Assembly (NCBI RefSeq): GCF_017591425.1
Contig: NW_024466512.1
Span: 21,319,501-21,383,500 of the forward strand
Direction: 5' to 3'
Length of the DNA: 64,000 nt
DNA from: Ochotona curzoniae
Taxonomy: Eukaryota; Chordata; Mammalia; Lagomorpha; Ochotonidae
The position numbers and the translations under genes are program-made. Shown piece by piece: positions 55,318 through 64,000 of this stretch; position 1 is the stretch's first letter; each line of letters starts with the position of its first letter. Below the pieces are notes generated by a model. It saw nothing but the letters and a program-made list of their open reading frames with translations, was not told the DNA's origin and ran no database searches.

Positions 55318-55638
55318 AAAAAAAAAAGATTTATTTATTTTTGTTAGAACGGCAGATTAACAGAGAGGAGAGACAGAGAGAAAGATCTGTCCATTGATTC
55401 ACTCACCAGGTGGCCACAACAGCTGGAGCTGAGCCAGTTAGATCCAGTTCAAAGCCAGGAGCCAAGAGCTTCTTTAAGATTTCCCACATAGATGAGGATC
55501 CCAAGGCTTTGGGCCATCCTCTGCTTTCCCAGGCCACAAGCAGGAAGTTGGATTGGAAGTGGACATGAACTGATACCCCTGTGGGCTCCTGGCATTTGCA
55601 GGGAGAAGATTAGCCAGTTGAGCCATCATGTCAGGCCC
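55318..55638 (-). repeat. Complete SINE
   Basis: An A-run and AAGATTTATTTATTTTTGTT open it, and it ends AGCCATCATGTCAGGCCC. CACTTTTCCCTTTT / CACTTTTCTTCTTTT flank it as an imperfect target duplication. Confidence 0.92.
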
Positions 55639-55667
55639 CACTTTTCTTCTTTTAAGATTTACATATT

Positions 55668-55983
55668 GGGCCAAGCGTGGTGACCAAATGGCTAAACTCC
55701 TTGCCTTGAATGCTCCGGGATCCTATATGGGCACCAGTTCTAATCCCGTAAGCTCCACTTCCCATCCAGCTCCCTGCTTATGGTCTGGGAAAGCAGTCGA
55801 AGACAGCCCAAAGCCTTAGGACCCTGCACCCACGTGGGAGACTTGGAGGAAGGTCCTGGCCCCGGATCAGCACAGCACCAGCCATTGCACGCACTTAGGG
55901 AGTGAATCATCAGACAGAAGATCTTCTGTGTCTCCTCTGTATAACTGACTTTGTGATACAAATAAATAAATCTTTTAAAAAAT
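55668..55983 (+). repeat. Complete SINE with exact target duplication
   Basis: GGGCCAAGCGTGGTGACCAAA to AATAAATAAATCTTTTAAAA. ATTTACATATT flanks it at 55657-55667 and 55984-55994. Confidence 0.95.
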
Positions 55984-56015
55984 ATTTACATATTTATTTC
56001 AAAGTATTACACAGA

Positions 56016-56272
56016 AGGCCTGGCACAGTAGCCTCGTGGCCAACTCCTTGCCTTGCATGCACTGGGATCCCGATACATATGGCTGCCAGTTTGTGACTGT
56101 CATCCACCCATAAGTGAGACCAGATTGAAGTCCCTGCTTGTATGCTAGCTCATCCAGCTCTGGCAGTATGGCCATTTGGAGAGTGAACCAGTGCATAAAA
56201 GATAACTCTCTCTTTTAATCTCGCTCATTCTCCTTTTGTCTCTGGTGCTTTTCCTTTCAAATAAATAGATTT
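56016..56272 (+). repeat. SINE with shortened middle
   Basis: GGCCTGGCACAGTAGCCTCG to TTTCAAATAAATAGATTT. The CCTGGGAAAGCAGTCGAGG section is replaced by CCACCCATAAGTGAGACC. Confidence 0.8.
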
Positions 56273-56274
56273 TT

Positions 56275-56536
56275 TTAAGGATTTATTTATTTTTATTGCA
56301 AAGTCAGACATACAGAGAAGAATTGAGACAGAAAGGAAGCTCTTCCATCTGATGAATCACTTCCCAAGTGACCACAACAACCAGAACTGTGCTGATCCAA
56401 AGCCAGGAGTGCAGATCCTCTTCCAGGTCTCCCACACAAGTGCAGGGTCCCAAGGCTTTGGGCCATCCTCAACTGCTTTCCCAGGCCACAAGCTGGGAAC
56501 TGGTTGGGAAGCAGGACCACCGGGATTAGAATTGGC
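56275..56536 (-). repeat. SINE 3' part joined to an inverted SINE
   Basis: TAAGGATTTATTTATTTTTATT to GGACCACCGGGATTAGAATTGG is the minus SINE, lacking its head. At 56537 the text switches to a plus-strand SINE tail. Confidence 0.92.
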
Positions 56537-56636
56537 TGTTGCGGTCACTTGGGGAGTAATTCATCAGACAGAAGATCTTCTCTCTGTCTCTCCTCCTCTC
56601 TGTATATCTGACTTTGCAATAAAAATAAATATATAT
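56537..56636 (+). repeat. SINE tail in inverted junction
   Basis: TGTTGCGGTCACTTGGGGAGT to GCAATAAAAATAAATATAT is only the 3' third of a plus SINE, joined directly to the minus copy. Confidence 0.92.
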
Positions 56637-56682
56637 TTTTATGTTTTATATATATTTTATATATTTTATATATATATATAAG
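56637..56682. repeat. AT-rich simple repeat
   Basis: Repeats of the form TTTTATATAT and (TA)n extend the preceding SINE tail. Confidence 0.9.
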
Positions 56683-58314
56683 ATGTACCCTGGAAAACAT
56701 GATTTGTTTGCCACTGTGTTAACATCAGAGGCCAGAAGTACTGTGCAAACTTTCAGCTCTGTTATAAGCAGTGTTAATGGGAAGTCTTTTGCTAGTTACT
56801 CTAACAGCAGTCACACTTCTCACAGTGATCTTTCTCACAGGATGTTGCAGTCTTAACGGTGATCCACCCAGCTAGAAAGGTAGCTCTGTATGAGGCCACA
56901 TATGGACTGGCTGTTAGAAGAGTCTCTCAATGAGGTCAGTGAGGCCTGGCAAGGAAACTGAGAGCCCACGTGAACTTGACAGTGAGTTAGTGGCAGAGAC
57001 TCTTTTCTGTCTGCTTCCCTGGGAAGAACATCAGGTGGGGAGTACAGAAGAGACATCTGCCTCTTGGAGCAGGGCAGTGTCCCACCTGATCTCAGTGATG
57101 GAGCAGGTGAAGGCCTGATGTGATACCCCAGCGTCATGTCTTCCCCGCCCTGTGACATTAGCTGCTGCTTTGTGTGGTTGGATGCCTTGCTTGCACAGGG
57201 TAAGGCACTGGATGTGCTGGATCTGTAATCAGAGCAAAGAAAAGCTTCACAAGGGGTGTCTAGGGCTCCAGCCAAATAAAGTGAGGGAGATGGGGGTGAT
57301 TGCCCAGGGAAATTAAAGAAAATCACTTCGCTTTCCACAGCCGGTAGACTAAAGGCCCCTCACTAATCACCCACTGTGAGGTTCATTATCTGGTCCATCC
57401 TGCTGAAGGGCAGAACCAGCCTGTCAGATCAATAAATCTCTAGGCAGTAGAGAGACCTTTGGTAGTAGCCCTGAAAGGCAGGAATGGACTGGGAGAACTG
57501 GCCAGCTCAAACTGATTCTGAAATTGGATTTGGTTCTGAAGTATAGGAAATGAAAATGGAAAGGCAGCAGGGGCAGGGAGTGGTGGGAGAAAACTTCTGT
57601 GTGTACAGAGTGGCAGTTTAGAGGAGACCTTGGAGAAGGCAGATCATTTCTCTGTAGCCTAAGAGGTTTGTGACTACCTTTTGGATCATTGTTTCCAACC
57701 CATCATATTGGGTGATTGTGCCCTGGAGAGAGTTTATTATCCTGAATAAAGTACAGCAACCAATGGAAGAAAGGATACTCACTCACAGGGTCTGGGGTTT
57801 TGTTACAGGTTGCTGTTTGTTCTAGTTTCTGTGCTATTGGCTGTTTTGTTCTGTTTTCAGCCTCTTAAAGCTGAAGTGTTCTGAGAAAGAATCAATCCTT
57901 GCCTCTAAAGGAAGCTCTCAGGACCTGATTTGGTGTAAGCATTTTCTTGATTCTGAGTGTCCTTAATGCCATCAGACAAGGGAAAGGTGCCCTGGTTGAA
58001 TGTTCCCCAGATTTCTCTTCTATGCAGAAGTGCAAAAGTGCCTCCTGTGCCAAGCTGGAGGTTGTAAAAATGCCAAAATCGTATTTGCCCTTGAAGATTT
58101 AACACTACAGGAATGAAGACCACTGCTTTCTTGTTAGACCTTTTCCCTTGTCTACTGGAGCTGACATATTTAGAGTGCTTGTAGCAGCCCCTCCTGACCT
58201 TTAACACCCCCTGAGGACATACGAGCCTTTCTATTCTCCTTGAACCCACCACCTTGTGAAATATTGTCTCAGAAATCTATGAACAGTTGGCTGATGACCT
58301 GTATATGAACGAAG
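56683..58314. other. Unique sequence
   Basis: No SINE or L1 is recognised for about 1.6 kb. A minus frame of 161 codons (56853-57338) has no recognisable domain or splice context. Confidence 0.45.
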
Positions 58315-58330
58315 CATCATAACCTTTCCT

Positions 58331-58648
58331 TTTTTTTTATTTTTAAAAATATTTTTATTAGAAAGTCAGAAAAACAGAGAGGAAGCTCTGTCCATTGATT
58401 CACTCCCCATGCAGCTGGAGTGGCCAGAGTTGCACCAACACGAAGCCAAGAGCCCAAAGCCTCTTCCGGGTCTGTCATGTGGGTACAGGGCCCCAAGGCT
58501 TTGGGCCATCCTCAGTTACTTTCCCTAGCCACATGAAGGGAGCTGGATGGGAAGCAGGGCTGCCAAAATAATTACAACCAGCACCCATATGGGATCCCAG
58601 CATGTGCAAGGCGAGGACTTTAGCCACTAGGATTCTGCTCTGGGCCCA
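58331..58648 (-). repeat. Complete SINE with target duplication
   Basis: TTTTTTTTATTTTTAAAAATA to AGGATTCTGCTCTGGGCCCA. CATCATAACCTTTCCT (58315-58330) and CATCATGTCCTTTCCT (58649-58664) are 14/16 identical. Confidence 0.92.
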
Positions 58649-58706
58649 CATCATGTCCTTTCCTACTTTCATCTTTGCCTCAGTGGAATGAGAAAGGCCA
58701 AAACGG

Positions 58707-59036
58707 GGGTCTGCCTTTGGCCTAACAGTTGAGATGGAATGCTCACATTCCATGGTGAGTGCCTGGGTTTAATTCCCAGCTGTGCTCCCGATTCCCAGTA
58801 AGTCTAAAGTTTCAGAGGCAGTGGGTAATGCCCAAGTGGTTAGGTTCTTGCCATTCATGTGGCAGACCTGAATTGAGTTCCTGGCTCCCAGCTTTGGTTC
58901 AGTCTTGGCTGTTGTGGGCATTTGGGAATTTAACCAGCAGATGGGAGCTGCTGCGCTTGCTGTCCCCCATCTCCCACTCCCACCCTGTCTTGCTGTCTCT
59001 TTCTGCCTCTTGAATAGTAAAATGAATTTAAAAAAA
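58707..59036 (+). repeat. Old diverged SINE
   Basis: GGGGGTCTGCCTTTGGCCTAA to CCTCTTGAATAGTAAAATG. GAATTGAGTTCCTGGCTCCC is among its clearest blocks. Confidence 0.65.
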
Positions 59037-59288
59037 GAAAAAGCAAAGGCAAAAGCAGAACCCTGGTTAGAAGTCTTTTATAAAAACAAGAAGATCTCGT
59101 ACATTCCTGAGCTTGGCAAATGACTGAGTTTTTAAGTACACACTCTGAAAAACCCTTTTGTGACTAGTGCCCAGCTGAAAATTATTGTGAACATTATTGA
59201 TTACTACCTGGAGTCTATTTGATTTGTCAGAAAGACGTGTGGAGCTGTCTACAGGTAGGAGAAAGGCGCACAGTAAGAGACATCTTTC
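59037..59288. other. Unique sequence
   Basis: Nothing is recognised apart from an A-rich stretch that continues the SINE tail. Confidence 0.4.
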
Positions 59289-59289
59289 A

Positions 59290-59485
59290 AGATGTATTTA
59301 TGTGTTTGAACGAATTACAGGGACATAGAAAGATAACTTCAAACAACTGATTGCCTCCCCAAATGATCACTGACTGGGGCCTTGCCAGGCTGAGGCCACC
59401 TGGGTGCAGAAGCCTTTGCACTTGGGCCAGCTTCTCCTGCTTTCAAAGGTACTGTAGCAGGGAACTGGATCAAAAGATGAAGGAA
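59290..59485 (-). repeat. Old SINE, 5' part lost
   Basis: AAGATGTATTTATGTGTTTG to GGGAACTGGATCAAAAGATG. A younger plus SINE follows at once. Confidence 0.7.
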
Positions 59486-59487
59486 CC

Positions 59488-59816
59488 ACGGCCTGGTGCA
59501 ATGACTTAACCAATTAATCCTCCCTCTTCAAGTGCCAGGATCCCATATGGGAGCTAGTTGTAATCCCGGCAGCCCCGCTTCCCATCCAGCTCCCTGCTTG
59601 TGGCCTGGGAACATAACTGAGGATGGCCCAAAGCCTTGGGGCCCTGCACCCACATGGGAGACCCAGAAAAAGCTCCTGGCTGCTGGCTTTGGATTAGCTC
59701 AGCTCCAGCTGTTGCCACCGCTTAGGGAGTGAGTCAGTGGACAGAAGATCTTCCTCTGTCTCTCTTCCTCTCTGTATATCTTCCTTTCCAATAAAAATAA
59801 ATAAATCTTAAAAAGA
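59488..59816 (+). repeat. Complete SINE
   Basis: CACGGCCTGGTGCAATGACTT to CCAATAAAAATAAATAAATC. The B-box AGTTGTAATCCCGG is intact in part. Confidence 0.92.
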
Positions 59817-60017
59817 GAGAAGGCGGGCACAAAGATCACATAGTATTTGAAATTTTCAGAATAGGGAAATCTATAGAGATAAAGTCATTAAGGAGACTCC
59901 ATATACATTACTGTATATAGAATTATGAGCCATTTTAATTTTAACAGTTCTGGTGTTATATTGTGATACCATTACTAGTTTGTTAGTGTTTTTTTGTTTG
60001 TTTTGGTTTTGGCTTTT
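59817..60017. other. Unique AT-rich sequence
   Basis: No feature is seen except a T/G-rich run at 59990-60013. Confidence 0.4.
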
Positions 60018-60035
60018 AAGATGTGTTTATTTTTT

Positions 60036-60370
60036 TGGGGCCCGGCGTGGTGGCGCAAGTGGTTAAAGGTCCTTGCCTTGCACGCCCGGGATCCCATATG
60101 GGCACCAGTTCTAATCCCAGCAGCCCCGCTTCCCTTCCAGCTCCCTGCCTGTGGCCTGGGAAAGCAGTCGAGGACGGCCCAAAGCTTTGGGAACCTGCAC
60201 CCGCGTGGGAGACCCGGAAGAGGCTCCTGGCTTCGGTTTGGCATAGTATTGACCCGTTGCGCTCACTTGGGGAGTGAATCATCGGACGGAAGATCTTCCT
60301 CTCTGTCTCTCCTCTCTGTATATCCGCCTTTCCAATGAAAAAATAATAAAAATAAATCTTTAAAAAAAAA
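60036..60370 (+). repeat. Young-subfamily SINE with exact target duplication
   Basis: The head is GGGGCCCGGCGTGGTGGCGCA and the tail TTTCCAATGAAAAAATAATA. It carries the GTTGCGCTCACTTGGGG block of the young group. AAGATGTGTTTATTTTT flanks it at 60018-60034 and 60371-60387. Confidence 0.96.
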
Positions 60371-60690
60371 AAGATGTGTTTATTTTTATTGCAAAGTCAG
60401 ATATACAGAGAGGAGAGATAGAGAAAGATCTTCCGTCCAATGATTCACTCCCCAAGTGACTGCAACGGCCAGAGCTGTGCTGATCTGAAATCAGAAGCCA
60501 AGGAGCTTCATCTGGGTATCCCACATGGGTGCAGGGTACCAAGGGTTTGGGTCATCCTTGACTGCTTTCCCAGGGTACAGGCAGGGAACTGGATGGGAAG
60601 TAGGACCGCCAGGATTAGAACTGGCACCCATATAGGATCCTGATGCATGCAAGGCGAGAACTTTAGTCTCTAGGCTATTGCATTGGGCCC
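60371..60690 (-). repeat. Complete SINE, host of the young insertion
   Basis: AAGATGTGTTTATTTTTATTG to GGCTATTGCATTGGGCCC. The tail of this copy was the target of the 60036 insertion. Confidence 0.95.
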
Positions 60691-60709
60691 AGTTGGCTTT
60701 ATTAAAATA

Positions 60710-60982
60710 TATTTTAGCTATTTTTTGAAAGGCAGAGAGATAGATATATAAAATTTTATTTCTCAAATAGCCACAATAGCTAGGACTAGACTTAGACCCC
60801 AGAAATTCATCCTGGTCTCCCACATTTGTGTCAGGGACCCAAGTACTTTAGATGATCTCTCACTGCTTCTCCAGATACCCAGACGTATTAACTGAGAGCT
60901 GAATCTGATGCAGAGCAGCCAGGACTCAAAGCAGTTCCCTATATGGGATCCCAGCGTTGCAAGCACAGCACTGGTCCCTGGC
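60710..60982 (-). repeat. Old SINE
   Basis: TATTTTAGCTATTTTTTGAAA to TTGCAAGCACAGCACTGGTCC. CAGATACCCAGACGTATTAAC marks the middle. Confidence 0.7.
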
Positions 60983-61017
60983 TTTGTTTTCTGTGTATTT
61001 TTGTTTTGTTTTGAGTT

Positions 61018-61205
61018 TTGTTTTGTTTTGAGAGATAAAGAGTTCCACTCTACCAGCTTGCTTCTCAAGTATCTAGAAGAGGTGCCAGGCCAAAACCAGA
61101 TCTCACCCATGAGTGGCAGGGACTCAGGCTCTTGAGCCTTCATCTGCTGCCTCCTAAAGTCTGCATCAGCAGTAGGTTGGAATTGGGAACAGAACTGGAC
61201 CTCAA
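61018..61205 (-). repeat. Old SINE fragment
   Basis: GTTTTGTTTTGAGAGATAAAG to GAATTGGGAACAGAACTGGAC. The 5' head is missing. Confidence 0.6.
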
Positions 61206-61249
61206 ATTCAGGCTAACTGAAAAAGGATTGATCAGTATAACTGAGTTAA

Positions 61250-61555
61250 AATCTGCCATTTTGGGACAGCCATTAAGCTGCCTCCCATGACACTGGCATC
61301 CCAGATAAGTGCCGGTTGATCCCAGCTGCTCCATTTCTAGTCTAGCTCCCTGATAATATGCCTGGGAAAACAGCAGAACATGGCTCAAGTCCTCAGGTCC
61401 CTATACCAACATGGAAGCTGAGGATACAGCACCTGGCTCCTGGCTTCCGCCTGGCCAACCCCTGGCTGCTGTTGTCATTTGGGAAGCGAAGCAGCAGATG
61501 GAAGACCTCTCTGTGTATCTTTCCCTCTTTCTCTGTAACTAATTTTGAAACAAAA
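61250..61555 (+). repeat. Older SINE
   Basis: TTTTGGGACAGCCATTAAGC to TCTTTCTCTGTAACTAATTTTG. Typical blocks are GTGCCGGTTGATCCC and GGCTTCCGCCTGGCC. Confidence 0.75.
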
Positions 61556-61571
61556 ACTTACTATCATTCTT

Positions 61572-61907
61572 TCTTTTTTTTTTAAGATTTGTTTACTTTT
61601 TATTGCAAAATTAGATATACAGAGAGGAGGAGAGACAGAGGAAGATCTTCCATCCGATGAGTAACACCCTAAGTGATCACAACAACCGATACTGTGCCGA
61701 TCTGAAGCCAGAAGCCAGGAGCCTCCTCCAGGTCTCCCACGTGGGTGCAGGGCCCCAAGGCTTTGGGCCATCCTCAACTGCTTTCCAAGGTCACAAGAAG
61801 GAACTAGATGGGAAGCAGGGCTGCTGGGATTAGAACCAGTGCCCATATAGAATCCTGGTGCGTATAAGACGAGGACTTTAGCCATTAGGCCAACGCGCCA
61901 GGCCCCC
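61572..61907 (-). repeat. Complete SINE
   Basis: The T-run and AAGATTTGTTTACTTTTTATT open it, and it ends GGCCAACGCGCCAGGCCCC. The B-box complement GGGATTAGAACCAG is intact. Confidence 0.95.
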
Positions 61908-62742
61908 ATCTTGCTTTCTTTTCTGTTTTTCATCTGTTCTATATTCCTTTTTTTAGTTTTTTTCTGCCATCATTTGATTTTCTGAGTACTTTTTTTAATT
62001 CCATTTTATGTCTTTGTTGACTCTGTTTAGCTCTTCTTTTTCATTTTGTTATTCAGTGGTTGCTGTTGGGCTTATAACAACTCATATTTCTTTAAATTCC
62101 AAAGTGGACGTTTCAAATCATGCTATATGACTCGATGTTACATGTAATAACCTTGGGCTAGAATGTCTCCTTTTGTGCTCTGCTGTCTTTGTCATCATAC
62201 ATTCTATTCTTCTAGTATTCTTTTAAATATAATACATGGTTCTTATTTTCTTATAAGAGTTTTACCTGTTTTCCTCATTTTGAACTATACATAAGACTAA
62301 TTTCTGTTTATTTTGTATTTACCATTTCTAGTGGTTTTCATTCCTATTTATAGATTCAGGTGATGTAATTTTCCTTCTGTCAGAAAACTTTTTTTAATAT
62401 CCTGTCGTGCAGGACTGTTAGCACATTCTCTCAGGCTGTCTCTTCATTCCACCTGCATTTCTCAAGAATGTTTTTTGCTGCATATAGAATTCTAAACAGA
62501 ATTTTTTTTTCCTCTCGGCACAGACGTCGTTCCTTTGTCTTCTGGTTTGTGTAGTTTCTGACAAGAAGTGTTAATTCCTTGTTCCTCTGTATATAATGAG
62601 CTTTTTTCCCCCTCTCTATTTTGAATAATCTCCTAACACTTGTTTTCAGCAATTTTTTTGTTAGAATGTGCCTTATATATCTATCATTTTTCTCTTAGTT
62701 ATGTTACCTGACTTCCTTAAATACCTAAACATGTCTGTGATC
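61908..62742 (-). repeat. L1M ORF2 region, antisense
   Basis: TTCAGTGGTTGCTGTTGGGC, TCTTCCACCTGCATTTCTC, TTTGTCTTCTGGTTTGTG, CTTGTTCCTCTGTATATAATG and TTTTCAGCAATTTTTTTG (each in part) match antisense L1M. It continues beyond the next SINE. Confidence 0.75.
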
Positions 62743-62744
62743 GC

Positions 62745-63058
62745 TTTTTTTTTTAAAAAAAGAAAAGGTCTGTTTTATATGTTTGAAAGGCAGAGTTATT
62801 TAGAGACAGACACAGAGAGATTTTCCATCAGCTGGTTAGCACCCCAAGTTACTGCAGTGGCCAGAGCTAGGCCAGTACAAGGCCAGGAGCTTCTTCCTGG
62901 TCTCCCACATGGGCTCAGGGGCCCATGCACTTGAACCACTTCCTATTGCTTTCCCAGAGCATTAGCAGAAAACTGAATCAGAAGTAGAACAGCCAGGAAC
63001 CTGGGGTGCAGGTGCCACAGGCTTCAGGCTTTACCTGCTGTGCCACTGCACCAGCCCC
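62745..63058 (-). repeat. Older SINE nested in L1M
   Basis: TTTAAAAAAAGAAAAGGTCTG to GTGCCACTGCACCAGCCCC. The L1M sequence resumes directly afterwards. Confidence 0.8.
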
Positions 63059-63525
63059 TACATTAGCTCTTTCAGTATCAAGGCTAATTCTGTCATAAGT
63101 TAGGGATCAATTTCTGTTGACTGATAATTCTCTTGGTTATAGATCACATTTTTCTGTTTCTTAACATGTTTAGGTGTTGTTTTTTTGTTTTTTTGTTTTT
63201 TTTTTTTTTAGTTGGAGACTGGGCATTGTGACTGTTACATGGTTGGGTGCTTGGTTTTATATAAGAAATATTTGGAAGATATTTAGGAAGGCAGGTGAAT
63301 TCTTTCTAGAGCAGCATGATCAGTTTGAAACTTCTTACAAGTCTTCATTTTGTTATTCAGTGGTCGCTTAGAGTAGCTTTCTCTAAGGTGTGACCATTCT
63401 GTTGTCCCTTTTGAATGCTCAGGAGTTCAGCAAGTACTCTTCATTTGCTAATCAAGATTCAGACATCTGTGAATGTTGGGTGAACTCTAAGAGTTGCTCA
63501 GCTTGCAGATTTTGCATCAATTTTT
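63059..63525 (-). repeat. L1M region, antisense, continued
   Basis: CAATTTCTGTTGACTGATAAT, GGAGACTGGGCATTGTGACTG and GTTACATGGTTGGGTGCTTGG follow the antisense L1 consensus order. A T-run at 63179-63210 interrupts it. Confidence 0.75.
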
Positions 63526-63960
63526 TTGTCTACTTTGGTTGAATCAAACCTTATGTTACAAGATCCTCAGAGTAACTGGGACATTATCCAAGCTTCTGAA
63601 TGTCCCTTTCCTGTTTCCTTTCTCTTTGGTGATTGCCTGACAAATTTCAGCTCACCCTGGGTCCCCAAATCTAGTTGATTTTGTTAGCCCAAAACACTTC
63701 ATGCTCCCGGTGTTTGCCTTCTCTCAGGAGCCTTTCCTACACTACCTGTTATCCAACGCTTGAAAAGAAGCATTTCCTTCAGTTCCTAGTTACTCTATCG
63801 TGACTGCAAATGAAATCCTGCACTACGTAAAACATTAAACTATGCCTTGAGTTACCCACCAAATTTAAAAATGTTTGTATGCTTTTTCAGAGAACGTTCC
63901 CTTCCTTGCATTAACTATTTATATATGTCTTTCTACTTCATTTCTCTTTCTCCCTTTTTC
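63526..63960. other. Unique or L1M-derived sequence
   Basis: 63600-63800 may continue the L1M, but I cannot confirm it. No exon is seen. Confidence 0.35.
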
Positions 63961-64000
63961 TTTTTTTTTTTTAAGATTCATTCATTCGTTCATTCATTCA
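63961..64000 (-). repeat. SINE tail truncated by the window end
   Basis: A T-run then AAGATTCATTCATTCG is the antisense tail of an older SINE that extends beyond position 64000. Confidence 0.75.

Overview
This window is vertebrate nuclear DNA, almost certainly from a lagomorph and more likely a pika than a rabbit. The main evidence is about 70 copies or fragments of one tRNA-derived SINE. It has an A-box like GTGGCGCAAGTGG, a B-box like GGTTCTAATCC, a body in both orientations, and a tail ending AATAAATCTTT plus oligo-A. I recognise it as the lagomorph C-repeat (CSINE) family; the species call rests on memory of the consensus. There are no operons, bacterial genes, rRNAs, CRISPR arrays or intact protein-coding ORFs. 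The many open frames of 60-170 codons are mostly translations of SINE copies, of L1 relics, or of the 262-bp tandem repeat, and are left out.

Layout. 1-20 kb: unique intronic or intergenic DNA with SINEs, old L1M pieces and, at 2605-3653, a copy of a retroposed family flanked by a perfect 12-bp target duplication. 20.7-26.6 kb: the outstanding feature, a 5.9-kb minus-strand retroposon of the same family. It has a 3' poly-A end at 20714, about 2 kb of degenerate non-coding middle, and about 14 nearly identical GC/CpG-rich 262-bp units at its 5' end, all inside a 10-bp target duplication. 27-30 kb: stacked SINEs. 30121-30923: an 803-base stretch with only three G residues on the plus strand. 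31-45 kb: SINE-dense DNA with serial insertions, an L2 piece, L1M pieces and a 148-bp truncated copy of the 20.7-kb family. 45.4-48.3 kb: the largest repeat-poor block, holding one convincing coding exon (45699-45777, plus strand). 48.3-50.8 kb: an old L1M interrupted by several younger insertions, one of them a SINE-head/retroposon-tail chimera. 51-64 kb: repeat-poor blocks alternating with SINE clusters and a long antisense L1M at 61.9-63.5 kb.

How it fits together. The simplest reading is introns of a plus-strand gene of unknown identity, with one exon visible. The active biology has been retrotransposition: L1-type target-primed insertion of SINEs and of a non-autonomous monomer-array element. 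That element carries no reverse-transcriptase ORF, so it probably depended on L1 proteins in trans. It is either an internally deleted L1 (5' monomers joined to 3' UTR) or an SVA-like composite; the sequence alone does not decide between them. Its identical CpG-rich monomers indicate a recent origin.
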